Assembly (NCBI GenBank): GCA_013365325.1
Contig: JABVXV010000122.1
Span: 62,001 to 126,000, forward strand
Direction: 5' to 3'
Length of the DNA stretch: 64,000 bases
From: Dipetalonema caudispina
Lineage: Eukaryota > Nematoda > Chromadorea > Rhabditida > Onchocercidae
In this document: positions 40,401 through 52,675 of the stretch, one piece after another
How positions within the stretch are numbered: position 1 is the stretch's first letter
Layout: each line of letters opens with the position of its first letter
The notes under the pieces: model-generated
What the model was told of the DNA's origin: nothing
Databases searched by the model: none
The model's input: the letters and a program-made list of their open reading frames with translations, nothing else
Made by a program: the position numbers and the translations under genes

Positions 40401-43385
40401 CTTAGTGCTTAATAGAAAATTTTTTTCTTAAGTTTAATGTAAAATATTGTGTTAACACGATCTATAGATGTCACGGATAAACGAACAGAGTGGAGATTGC
40501 AAAAATATCATGAAAAATCCATTGATAAGCACGACATAACTAATCCATGGATTAGGACTTATCCTGAATTTTTTTCTGAGTTTATGGAATTATTATCTAT
40601 TGAATGCCATACGAAATGTTTCCATCGGTTGATTTCGTCCCTTATGGTTTTGTACTATAAGATAGATTTGTGAGATGATTATCAGATGATAGAATGCTAC
40701 CGCTAATTATTTCTCAAATATGCTTATATAAATATTAATTGAAAATTTGGATTTGATAATTTTGGTCTTCACATCTTAAGTTTGAAATCCTTGACTGACG
40801 GAAATATTCTTAATTTTCCATAGCTTTCGAAAGTGAAGTCTTCTAATCTTTAAGCTATAAAAGAAATCATATATTGCTTTGAGCTCTTTTTGAGAGAAGG
40901 AATTACTTTGGATAGTTAATGTCTCTGAAGAAGTATGAGTCGTAGTCAGGTGTTTTTGCACTGCTGTTATGAAAGGAGAGTAATCTTATTTGAAAGAAGA
41001 AGCTTTTAGAGTTCTCACTTAATGCTTGCTGAAAACGGAGATCGATACCACCGTACTACCATTCGTTATGATCGTTTCATATATACAGCCAAGAATGCAA
41101 TTTGTTCCATTTAAAAAGGAAAAGAAATTCTTCTTGTGTAAAAATCGTTATTGAAAATGTTTGATAATTTTGATGAAATTTCTAGATGTAGCCGATTCAT
41201 ATGCACGGGTTGGTTCATGCCTCGAAAAAATGGCGCTACAGGAGTTGGATCGTGACCTACAAAAGGATTTGGTTCGAAGGTCACTCACTTTTGAAAAGCT
41301 GAAGAAGCATGAGGTGATTGACCTTTATTATTGACATTCAAATATATAGTAGCTCATCAAATATCTTTCGTTATTTTCAAGGATTTACATAGTTTTTCTT
41401 TTCTCTAACTGTAAAGTCCTAAAATATTTACTTATAACCGATAATGTTGACCTAGTGCTTAATTATTTCCTCATCGTTTACGCTTGCAAGTGATTAAAAC
41501 AACTTGAAATGGTCATTGACAGAGATTAGTGAAATATCTTTAAAATCCAAAAAATCGTGATATTTTAGAGTCGAGTAGCAACTGATGAAGAATTAAAATT
41601 GGGGGATACTCTGCAATACTATATGAAGGATACGGATGCCGCTAAGGTAGATTGTGCAATATTTGAAAAATGTTATGTTAAGAGTATCTTAAATGTTAGG
41701 AGTTACACAAAATTGGAATCCCTTCTTTTGAAACCTTGACCTTTGTTTACATTTTAAATCGTAATGTTGTAATTATTATACAGCTTAAGGCAAATATTCT
41801 TTTTCGGAATATTTTTTGATTATTCTTTTATAGCTTTCCCTTAATCTAAACTTTTGATTAAGCAAACATACCAGTGATCCCTAATACGTAAGAGGAAAGG
41901 TTTTTTGTGATAAAAATGCAATTTTTATTCGTAACATCAGTTAGCTCTAGGGGTTAATGCTTAAATTTTTAATACATATAATGGATATTTGTTATTCAAT
42001 TTTTGACGTCCCTTCAGGATCTTCTGTACCGTAGGATGCGTTGTTTGGCAAATTATGAAGGAGCGAACAAAACTCTAGAACGTGCTAGGGGACGTAATAA
42101 AGATATACCAAAGGTATTTTTCATGTTGTTTTCAATACTTTCTGACTCCTCTTGTCTTGCTTCATTATTCTTTCAATGTTTCTAAATCATTGGTATTTGA
42201 CTTTTGGCATTTGAATAAACTTCTGGTGACTTAAATCTAATCCGGTCCATTATACTTTGGTTTATGGCATTTGTAGTTCCTTTCTCGGATGCCTTTTTGA
42301 AGTTGCGCGTAGGATAACTGTTCGTTGGTGCTTTGTCTAATTCTTAAAATTTGAAATCGATGGATGCCGTCATCTTTCGAACCGTGTGATACATCTTTTC
42401 ATTATACAAACTGAAATAGATCCGAAAATTTTCACAAATTTTTACGATGATTGACTGTAAGTTTTATATATTGAGTAAGCAAAATTGCTTAGGCGGAGGC
42501 AGAGCAAAGTGAAGCTTGCAAGAAATTCGAAGATATCAGTGAAGTGGCAAAAGGTGAATTGTTGGATTTGAAGAAAAGGCGATTGATTGCGTTCAAGAAG
42601 AATTTAACTGATTTAGCGGATCTTCAGATTAAACATGCCAAGGTAATAATCGTGGATCATTTCTTAAAGCTAATTTTTTTTTTCCTGTTATCTTAATAGG
42701 ACACTTTTAACTTTTCTATCACCTGGAAAAAATTAAATAGTTGAAAAAAACAAAAAACAAATTCTTTTTTTTTATTCAAATATGTTGTTCAATTGTTATT
42801 TATGTCGTGCTTCTATTGCTCGTTCTTGCGTCACATATCCCGTTCTCTTCATTTTGTTTCTGAAGACTCATTAGATTAGCTCTTTTTGTCACTAATTTCA
42901 TTCGACAGTACCTTCTTTTTGATTTTTTGTTTTATTAAATTTCTTCAAGAAAATAAGCCACCTTCTCCATATGAAGATTGTTAAATCTATTATGCTGTAT
43001 TTTATCCACTTCGCTATGTTTTATCAGACCTTCACTTTGGTGCTGATGTCGATTTTACTGAGATATAATCATTTTTGTTTTTATACTTACGGGTATTTTG
43101 GGTTCTTATTTGTATCCTGATCGTTCACCTCCTCAATTTAAAAAAATTGCCTCAGTTTCCTGAGTTTTTCCAGCCTTATTTGATTACTTATTAATTACTC
43201 AAATTACCGTTTGTTACTGTCGTCAGTCTAAATGTAACATTCGATTAATAAATGAATAATATTGCTATCTTGCAGTCCTTTATCTAATAACATTTCATTT
43301 TTAGGCACAAATAGCTTTATTGGAGCAAGCATTGGCTAAGCAAGGATATTACCACCAACAACAACAGGAGCAACAACTTGATTAA
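34475..43385 (+). CDS. snx-6: Sorting nexin SNX5/SNX6 type (PX-BAR)
   Basis: Endosomal sorting nexin of the SNX1/2-SNX5/6 coat that forms tubules for cargo retrieval. In C. elegans SNX-6 works with SNX-1 to recycle the corpse receptor CED-1. Twelve exons: 34475-34612, 34989-35075, 35439-35573, 35692-35813, 36190-36313, 36693-36785, 36995-37103, 41186-41313, 41569-41646, 42018-42113, 42493-42642, 43305-43385, giving 446 residues (human SNX6 is 406), phases all agree. The PX domain starts at [13 protein letters not shown] and includes [10 protein letters not shown] and [18 protein letters not shown]. Blocks [45 protein letters not shown] and [14 protein letters not shown] mark the BAR domain. 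The tail is Gln-rich ([10 protein letters not shown]). Intron 7 is 4.1 kb, far longer than the rest, and contains an in-phase cryptic exon. Confidence 0.94.
39492..39520. repeat. (GA)n microsatellite in snx-6 intron 7
   Basis: Interrupted GA run within the long intron. Confidence 0.85.
40468..40673 (+). other. Cryptic or alternative terminal exon inside snx-6 intron 7
   Basis: A GATCTATAG acceptor is followed by a 206-base open segment ending in TGA. Its phase (two bases finishing a split codon) is exactly what exon 7 needs, and its first codons read VTD after the split Asn codon where the true exon 8 reads VAD. The rest ([15 protein letters not shown]...) does not resemble SNX5/6. If used, it would truncate the protein in the BAR domain after about 336 residues. 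It may be an alternative exon, a decayed insert or chance. Confidence 0.25.
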
Positions 43386-44652
43386 TCACTGATAATTTAT
43401 TTGTCGTGAATTTTTTTCGTTTAAATTGAATGGAATTTAGGATCTGTATATTTACTTGATTCAAGTGGCGATAGTTGGATTCCTTCGACCCTTATGCTCA
43501 ATTAAAATAGCATATTTTAATACTTAAAGTAAGAAATAAGCAAGTTGAAATGTTAGAAATACAATTTTATGCGGAACAGGGCGAAGGAGAGAAGTATCTT
43601 TTGCTGTACGACTCTTTTACTATCAATTTAAAGAAAACAGAAAAAAGAAGCTTTAGGGATGGAAAAAGAATTAGATAAAACAAAGCAGGCTGAAAATTAT
43701 TCATCATTTTTTACAATGATAATATAACACTGGGTCTCCTTACTTTCTTTCATTTTTTCCTTTTTCTTACCCGTCTATAAGTAAGTTAATTACCCGAGGT
43801 AGGAATTATTTGCTGTTATTTCGCTTATTTTCTCTTTCATGTCTTGTTAAGATCATTTATCACTATTTGAGTATTTTGTTTTTTTTTTTTTCACATTTTT
43901 CTCCTATTAAGGAGAATATATTCCTTGAAATGGTGGAACTTTTTACACTTTATTCATTTTTTTTCGAATACAGTGGTAATGAAATTCTATTAATTCGATA
44001 AGGAGTAATAATATTTCTGAGGTGTATAGCCTCCATGAGGCATTTTCAACAGATTGTAAAGTACATTCCATTGCAAGGAAAAAAGAAAAAAAAAAGGTTC
44101 ATTTCTGTTGAATCATTATAAAATGCATATTAGTTATTTTTCATGCTGCATTGTCGATAATGCTTAATTAGTTCGATGGTAACGCCTGAGTGATTAAGGA
44201 AAATGTTGCACAATTACTTAATTAATTAATATATTTTAATTTTAAAATATCATTCTAAACCAATGATTTGAATCAATGAAGGGAAATGAGAAGATTTAGA
44301 AAATTCACATTAAGAGAATGTGAATAGCAAAACTAAACAAATATTTAAGATAATAAATGTTGTTGATAGTTTGTGAAGCAGCAATGAGTAGTCGTCAGGT
44401 GATCCTTTTTCACATCTCTTATTTCCGGTGTTATAGGAAGTGCAAAAGGGTGTCGAGAGATGAGGAAAAGTGATAATTATTAGGGAAAAAAAGATATTTT
44501 TTTCAAATTATGAAATTAAATTTTGATTGAATTAAATATTTTTTTCCATTTTTTGTCGTTATTTTTTTATTTTGATTTAAATGAAAGAGATAAAATTATG
44601 AAAATAATTTTGAGAAACTTTTAAAATTACATATTTTAAGAGATAAAACTAT

Positions 44653-44687
<35 letters not shown>

Positions 44688-45081
44688 GTATATTTGTATA
44701 CATGTTTTTTTTTTTTTTTTTTTGAATTATTATATTGGATGAGATATATATACAGTAAGCGAATCATTATAAGTTTCTTCAATCCTAGATCAAGAATACT
44801 GATAAGAACGAAGTAATTTTTTTTTTTTTTTTTTTTGATAGATCTCGATTGATGATGATTGAAAAGAGACATATGGGAGGACAGGTGTTCTTTTAGGCAG
44901 ATCTCGACTGTTAATCAAAACGGGCGTAAGTTTTGGCCAAGGTCATAGATTTCTTTCATTTTCATTTTCATTTTCATTGTAATTAATTATCTCATCATGC
45001 AGAGATATTTTCTATCATACATATTTTTCTCTCCTGTAGTAGTATTTATTCTTTTATTTCTTTTGTTGCTTTACATATGAA

Positions 45082-45112
<31 letters not shown>

Positions 45113-46140
45113 GAAATAAATTCATAAAAGATTCAAAAATGCCAAAATTTGATGCTTTTATTTGAATTTTATTCAAATTTAAAATTTCAAGTAAATCAGT
45201 AAAGGGAAATTATTCGTTTTATGAATAGATAAGTTACAAATTGATAATTTTTGATTGTATCTTCTTTTTCTTTTTTGGATCTTTTTTATGAATTTTTTCT
45301 ATAATTTCTCGAGAAAAAAAAAAAATTCTGCTGTATATTTTTGATAATTTCTCTATAAATATTTATATTTTTTGTGATATTTTATGCCTTATATGTTTTT
45401 ATCAGCATGTTACTCTTACTAACTTTTAAAATTATTTCATCATCCCGAACTGTCATTTGCAATTTTGCTTGTCCTGTGATCAAGTAAAGAAATTCCGGCT
45501 TCTTTTTTGAAATTATTTACAATTATTTGTTACGAGGTTGATCCAATACGGATACATATTAGTTCTTTAAAGATAATTTGTAAAAAAAACATATAGATTT
45601 ATTCCGGATTTCAAAAAATTTTTGAAAAAGAATCCAGAAAATAGATTTTGTTGTTTAGAAAATTTGAGAAGTTTGAAGCTTTGGAATAGTTTCATTATTT
45701 TCCCTGAAGTTTTTGTTATATGAAATTTTCCACTTAAGTTAGTATGAAATTTGTTAAAAGCTGGTAATACTTTATTTTAGAATATATCAGATATTATTTT
45801 GTATTAGCTACTCTAATTAAACTATCATTTCAGTCGTTTATTATAAGATAAATTTGAAATTCCTAATATGAAGCATTCATTTGAATTTGATTGTATTACT
45901 CTCCTGAGATTTTAGAATTAAAATTCTTCTGATGGAATTTTCGAGATTCTTGAGTTGGGATGACGGGAGAAAAACTATCTTCTCTATAAGGTTTTAGGAC
46001 TAAAATTACTTTCTTTAAATGCTACATTCTTTGATTAATTAATATCGTAGTTCGGTTAATTCATAAAAATAAATTGCTCATAGAATCAATAACGAAACTT
46101 GTTATTTTCGATCAACTCAAGCGATTTCAAACAACTCTGG
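43386..46140. other. Intergenic region between snx-6 and gck-3
   Basis: AT-rich DNA with the snx-6 3'UTR at the left end and several long T runs between 44656 and 45112. No coding segment was recognised on either strand. The right end should hold the gck-3 promoter; no clear trans-splice acceptor was seen next to the ATG. Confidence 0.5.
44656..45112. repeat. Cluster of poly-T tracts
   Basis: Four T runs of roughly 18-28 bases occur in 460 bases, separated by ordinary AT-rich sequence. Confidence 0.85.
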
Positions 46141-49100
46141 ATGAGTACAAACCATCCACCAGATGAGGGCGCCGGTAGTACCATTTGGCCAAATAAAAAG
46201 GAAGATTACAAATTACAAGATTCCATTGGCATCGGTGCAACGGCCACTGTATACAGGGTTTGTCGTTTTATTTGTTCTATTTATTATGTTCATAAGAAAT
46301 GTTAAAATATTTGAAGAACAATATAAAGTTAAGGAATGCATGATACTTTCTTTTTGTTTCAAAAAAAAAAAAAAAAAGCCCGAAAGTTGAATATAGAAAT
46401 AATAGGAAAGTACGAAGGATTTCCATATGTATTTGTGAAAGTTAAATTTAACTTTTAAGAGAGATATCTTTCTTTGGTTATATTGATGAAGTATATTGTA
46501 AGTGTTCATTTTCAGGCATTATGCATTCCACGAAACGAGTTATGTGCTATTAAATGCATTAATCTCGAGAAATGTCAAACCTCGGTCGACGAGCTCTTCC
46601 ATGAAATAAATGTAAACGAAAATTGTTGGGAAAGGAGGGTAACAGGCTACTAAGGTGTAAGGAATTATGCAAGTTTAGGTATTACATGAAAAATAGGCGT
46701 GTCGATTGACAATACCATAAAATCCATACCATAGAGGTTTATTGGTTATTCGAGATTCGTAAAATCATATTTCTTTTTTTTTCTAATCATTTAGGCGATG
46801 GCATTGTGTATGCATCCTAATGTCGTTATGTATCACACCTCGTTTGTTGTTGGCGAAGAATTATGGGTTGTCATGCGTCTTCTCAATTGTGGAAGTATGC
46901 TTGATATCCTGAAACGACGTATAAAGGTGAATTGCTTATGAGGAAATAAAATCTTAGTTAGTATTCACATTGAGCATTTGTAGTAATTGGTTGAAATATT
47001 GGTGATTTAGTTTGTAATGAATTAGGATGTAGATGACCAATATAATTAAATTATGACACATCTTGGTCTTTAGAATTTTTTAGTTGTTCCTGTTTTAGGC
47101 AATGGGAAAGGAAGCCGCTTCATCAGGTGTTTTAGATGAAGTAACTATTGCCACCGTCCTGAAAGAAGTGTTGCGGGGGTTGGAATATTTCCACAGCAGT
47201 GGACAGATACATCGTGACATCAAGGTAGGAGAATAGCGGTAAAAAAAATTTTTCTCTTTTCGGTTTTTCCCCATCGGATCTGATGGACATTTTGAAGTCG
47301 TGCAAATCCACGCAAAAGAGATTCTCATATTTGTAGGAGATTTTTTTATGCAGGATAAAGTGATAGAATTGTTTAAGGCTGGCAATATACTAATCGCCGA
47401 TGATGGTACAGTTCAAATTGCGGATTTTGGCGTTTCTGGATGGCTAGCTGCAAGTCAAGGAGACTTATCAAGACAGGTTTGTTGATATTTATTTTAGTAT
47501 TTTTATCCTGAAAAATAATCGAATCTCGATGAATTTGATTTAAAGTTTAAAAGTCAGGTTTAGAGTGGCATATTCTTGCTCGAAATATAACAGTTTTTGT
47601 GCATTATTACAGAAAGTTCGGCATACATTCGTTGGAACACCATGTTGGATGGCTCCAGAGGTTATGGAGCAGGTTTCAGGGTACGACTTCAAAGCTGATA
47701 TCTGGAGTTTTGGAATTTTGGCTATTGAGTTAGCAACTGGTACAGCTCCTTATCACAAATTTCCACCGATGAAGGTTGATTTCTTTTCTTTTTTTTTTCT
47801 ATTTGTATTTGGTAAATATTTTTTTGTGGTGTTTTTCACTATCTTATGAAGAGTAGTACTGAAAAGATGTATTTATTGTCAATTTATCGGTTCCTTTTCT
47901 TATTTATTTATTTATTTATTATCAGTTTATCCTCAAAGGAAGCGCGAACTAATCGTTTAATACTTTAAGGTTTTGATGTTAACACTACAAAATGATCCGC
48001 CAAGTTTAGACACAAATGCAGAAAGAAAAGATCAATATAAAGCATATGGAAAAAGCTTTCGCCATGTTATAAAAGATTGCTTGCAGGTGATGAGAATTAA
48101 TTTATTTGTTTGCCAAGTTAATCATTCATTTGTCTGTTGCATATTAATCTAGTTAATTGAGTGCTTGACCCTCTTTTATTCGAGGTAGCTGGAAGCTCCT
48201 TCATCTACTGAATTAGCGAAATTTTATGTACTTTGCCAAACCCCAGTAAGAATGAATATAACTTTTTAATTTCGAAAAATATCATATTACATCAGTAACT
48301 TACACAAAAATAAAAATAATATCAAAATAATATTAAGCAGCGATTACTATTTTTTAGAAAGACCCATCAAAGCGACCAACTGCAAGCGAACTTCTTAAGT
48401 ATTCCTTTTTTAAAAAGGCTAAAGACAAGAAGTATTTGGTTCATGCCTTAATTGAAAACCTAGCATCCATGCCGCTTCCATCTCATCATCAAACTGATGC
48501 ACCAAAAAAGGTATTGTCATGCATGGTCAACGTGTTAAGCGATAAGTATTAATATGAGAACAAAACACCTTATTTCTGGTCGCGAATATTGTACTACTGC
48601 TTTTACTGCGTCTGTTTTCATTACAGAGTCTAGTTGTTTCAACCAACCTCTAATTTTGACTTTTAGACAGTCGTAATGAATTCCTTCTGTTGTCCATAGT
48701 TCCCTTTTACGGAGAAGTAGAGAGTTTAGAGGAATTAAATCAGATGATGGATAGGTTCCTTCGGTATTCAAATTTTTCGTGAATCCTAATGAGATTTAAT
48801 CGACTACGTCGAATTTGAGGAGAGAAAAGCGTTATAAAGTTATGGGCATGTACGTTTCTCTTGGAAGCTATATTATGCGGTTTTCATACCATTGGAATGT
48901 ATATCTTGCAGGTTGCATCGGGTAAACTGAAGAAGAATTCGGAAGGAAACTGGGAATTCGAACCGGAAGAGACTGAATCAGAAGAAGAAGAGGGTGAAAA
49001 AATGGACGTTCCGACGACTTCAACTGCTGCAGCAACTGCTTCAGAAACCATCAATTTGGTACTTAGTTTTGTTTGATTTCCAAAATTTTGTTTACTTTTT

Positions 49101-49723
49101 GAATATTTTAAATGAAAATTGTTTTTTTTTTTTTTTTTTATTCTCCTGTAGCAGGTAAAAGGGATATGTGAGTAGAAAAGTATTGTGCTGGATATATTAC
49201 CATCACCATCATCACTACTATTATTCTACTACGTGTCTGAAAAATGAAGATCGGTAGAAAGATTACTGTGATAACGCACATCAGTTGATCGAAATTTTTT
49301 AGGATCATTAAAGGTAAGTTGATTTTCAATTGTGAATAAACATTTTTCGATTAGTCATTTGATTTTTTTCGCTTTATTAGCGGCTTTTATTGAGTGGATA
49401 ACTTTTTCGAAATTCAGGTGCTGCGTGTGAGGAATGCGCAGAAAGAGCTGAATGATATCAAATTTGATTATACGCCATCGGTGGATACCGTTGAAGGTAT
49501 AGCACATGAATTGGTTGCAGCTGAACTAATTGATGGGCATGACTTGGTCGTTGTGGCAGCCAATTTAAAAAAACTTGTGGATGCAGCAGTATCGAAAAGT
49601 GACAAGAAGTCAGTAACCTTTGCCCTAAGTTCGGTACCACCACAGGAAATGCCGGATGAACGTGCTTTAATAGGTTTCGCACAAATATCACTGATCGATT
49701 CGAGTAACGCTCAAGTTGACTGA
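46141..49723 (+). CDS. gck-3: OSR1/SPAK-type Ste20 kinase (GCK-3)
   Basis: Germinal-centre kinase activated by WNK kinases; it phosphorylates cation-chloride transporters and, in C. elegans, acts in osmoregulation and on the CLH-3 chloride channel. Ten exons, all phase 0: 46141-46257, 46516-46611, 46795-46926, 47099-47224, 47378-47476, 47613-47774, 47970-48086, 48358-48510, 48912-49058, 49418-49723, giving 484 residues. The glycine loop is [11 protein letters not shown], the ATP lysine is K52, HRD is 153-155, DFG 173-175, and the T-loop is [13 protein letters not shown] with T195 at the WNK site. [13 protein letters not shown] is nearly invariant in OSR1/SPAK. The S-motif (ASGKLKK, S337) is followed by a WEF and acidic stretch. 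The CCT domain that docks RFxV peptides begins at [13 protein letters not shown] and ends at LIGFAQISL. The frame extends a little upstream, but the chosen ATG gives the usual N-terminal length. Confidence 0.95.
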
Positions 49724-51312
49724 ATTATTCTATTATTTTCTGATTCGGGACAGACCTGGTTCGACGACTAATTAAAGAAGTGATTTGTATTTGTCTTTTG
49801 TGATTCCCTTTCTTCCTTTTTTGTTTTTCTATTTTCATCCACGATTAGATATTATATGATTCCAGAATTTGAAGATCAAATGAATTGCTTTCTCAGTAGT
49901 GGTTAAAGTTGGGTTCTTAATTGTCACAACTTTTTTTTTCAATTTGTCAGTTTCAATTGGCCAGATTAGAATACATAATTGAGAAATCGCAAATATGTGA
50001 AATAATTCGAGAATGCTTTTTTTCTCTTTTAAATATTAATTTATATAGTTGAAGATCCTATTGAAACTGGCAACGGAAAAAATGAGACTTAAAAATATTC
50101 GTATGTTGTTAAAAGCAGTTTTTATTATTATATTTTTCAGCTGTTTTCTCCACTCAGAAATCTAATCAAAAATGTCTCTTCGAGCAAGTGTGAAATTCCC
50201 TTGCGGATTTAATATTTAGCGACTTCTATTCTTTTCACATCGGTTCGATTTTTAGTCCGAAGAAGATACATATTATTTGCAAAAATCTTGATTAATTATC
50301 GGATTTTAGATCAAATTGAGATATTTATCTTGTTAGTATTCTTCAAACCACAATTTTCTTCTTTTCCCCCCAGGATTAAAAAGATTTACATGGATTCTTA
50401 GTGACTAAGCTACTGCCTACTTGAGAAATGTGCTTTACCTTTAAATTATCATTGCAAGGTATCTTCTGTCACAAATTCCTTTGGACTATAGTATTAGTTG
50501 ATCCATCTGCTGCTTCGATCATTCTTATCAGTTTTATATTGGTTACATCCTAGAGATGTTCCGCTAAATAGCAGCAGCTCTGTTCGTTTATTATATTTGA
50601 AAATTATGGATGATTATTGCTTGCAATTATCTGTAAGTAAAATCATAACTAGTGAATGTTATTGTAATAACATTCAATTTATCAAGTTGTCATGATATTT
50701 GGTTTCTTTTTATTTCTACTCCATAATCGCCTTTCAGAATGATGTCACAAATCTAGTTTAATCCTCACTTTTTTTTTTTTTTTTATTGCATAAATCAGTA
50801 TCAGGAATTTATGTCTGTGAGGTAGTTTTCGGGTCGATAGCATCAGGAATGTATTTCATTGATGTACTCAACAATTAAATACTATTTCCGATATAAAACA
50901 ATATAATTTAAAGGAAGATTTTTAATCTTACAATTGAATATGATGATGATAAAAAGATATATGATCATAAGAAATGGGAGAAATTCCTGATGTATTACCA
51001 AGAGAATATTTGATAGCATAAATTATTGTATTAGAAAATAATAATTGCTATATGTTTCCCAAATTTTTTTTTTTTTTTCTTCCTCTACCATTAGCAAATT
51101 TCACATGATGATAATGATGTGAAAATTAACATTTTTAGGTGACATCACTTAAAAGGTAGAGAAATTTTGCACATTTGCTCAGTTTGTCTTATATGCTCCC
51201 ACAATTGATTCATTTGTGTATCTTTTGTCCGGAAAGGTTTTTTTCCCTAAATTATCCTATTGTTTTTTTTTTATTAAATTATCAGTTGACATTCAATGCT
51301 CTTACTTTGTTT

Positions 51313-51347
<35 letters not shown>

Positions 51348-52338
51348 AAAGAACTAGAAAAGCATCAATATGTTACGATTTTTTTTTTTTTTTTTTTTGT
51401 ATGCCGGAAAGAAAAGATCTAAAATTTTATTAAATTTCAATAAATATAGAATAAGGATGATTAAGTTTTAAATAGGGGAAAAGTATTAATTTGTAAAGTA
51501 AAATTTATCTTCCATTTTCAAGAAGTAATATGTTTATATTTATATATATATATATAAATATTTTAACTAGATAAGGATTTAAAGTTCATGAAGAGGGATA
51601 ATTTTATTACTGTTTTATTGTTTTCTTTTTTGCTAGCTAAAAGTTGAAATTTTCGAAAAACAATCACATAAACATACATTTTGAGGATTGCAAAACTCAG
51701 TTACATTACTTATCAATGAAATTTTTTTTTTTTTTTTTTTTTTTTTGTGCTTACGTACTACAAATATGAAATTTCAAATTATCTTTGAATTTTTGATATA
51801 GTCTAATTTACACTAAAGAAAAAAAAATAAGATGAAAAAGGAAAATTTCACCAAAATTTCCATCTGATATTTGCCTTAAAATTAGAGAAGTTTAATATTA
51901 TTAAATTTAATTTAAAAATAACGAAATATAATGTATGAATCTAAGCACCTGAATTTACATTTTCTAATATGCCTAAATTTAATTGTCTAGATCCAAACTT
52001 TTAGCTGCTTAAGCTTTGATCATAAAAAAAAAAAAAAGTCTAAATCCAATTATCTAAATTTAATTATCACAAATCTATCCATTGATCAAAAAACATTTCG
52101 ATCATAAGTATACTTCTTGGTTCATTGCCCACACTTAGCAGTTTGTACCTATTTGCTGTTATCAATCGATAATTCTATGAATGCATATAAAATTATCAGA
52201 AGGTATTAGGAATTTTTAATTCACTTTATACATATTTATCATTATAAAAATATATTTGCTCTAAAAAATTTTAAAAAAAAATTTACAAAATTTCATTAAT
52301 TTTAAAATGAAATTAATTAAATCAATATGGCACTATTT
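49724..52338. other. Intergenic region downstream of gck-3
   Basis: AT-rich DNA with T runs near 50770, 51070, 51380 and 51722, and two (TA)n tracts. No exon was recognised. The left few hundred bases are probably the gck-3 3'UTR. Confidence 0.5.
51316..51344. repeat. (TA)n microsatellite
   Basis: About fourteen TA units, followed within 60 bases by a T run of about 20. Confidence 0.9.
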
Positions 52339-52675
52339 CACAAATATCACATGTTATACGCGACGCGCGGAGTAGGAAAGCGTTGCGGTTGCTTTGATAA
52401 TATTCATTGTGTGAATGATTCATCCATCAGTTGATTGGATTGTTTGGGTGGTTGTCGGTTGGTTGGTTGGGTTGGGTTCGTTGTGGTGTGGCGTAGAATT
52501 TGACGTAGTGAGAAGTACGTCACGTGACGGAATATTTCAATTATTACGTAAACGTTGAGTGAAAAAAAAAAAAAATTTGTCGATTTATTACATTGATTTT
52601 ATACGTTTTGGTTTTACGACGCATTTGTGGATAACGAATTTATTTTTAACGGTGATATATACGAAAGAAAATTTA
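52339..52675 (+). promoter_or_regulatory. GC-richer promoter region of the SERTA-like gene
   Basis: The stretch just before the ATG is clearly less AT-rich than its surroundings and contains GCGACGCGCGGAG, GTTGGTTGGTTGGGTTGGG and TGACGTAG, plus a perfect E-box palindrome listed separately. This clustering of CpG-containing motifs is what suggests a promoter; no TATA box was assigned. Confidence 0.4.
52518..52529. promoter_or_regulatory. Perfect 12-bp palindrome with a CLEAR-type E-box
   Basis: CGTCACGTGACG is its own reverse complement and contains GTCACGTGAC, the consensus bound by MITF/TFEB-family bHLH factors (HLH-30 in C. elegans). It lies about 150 bases upstream of the SERTA-like ATG. 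The motif is seen directly; binding is inference. Confidence 0.45.
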
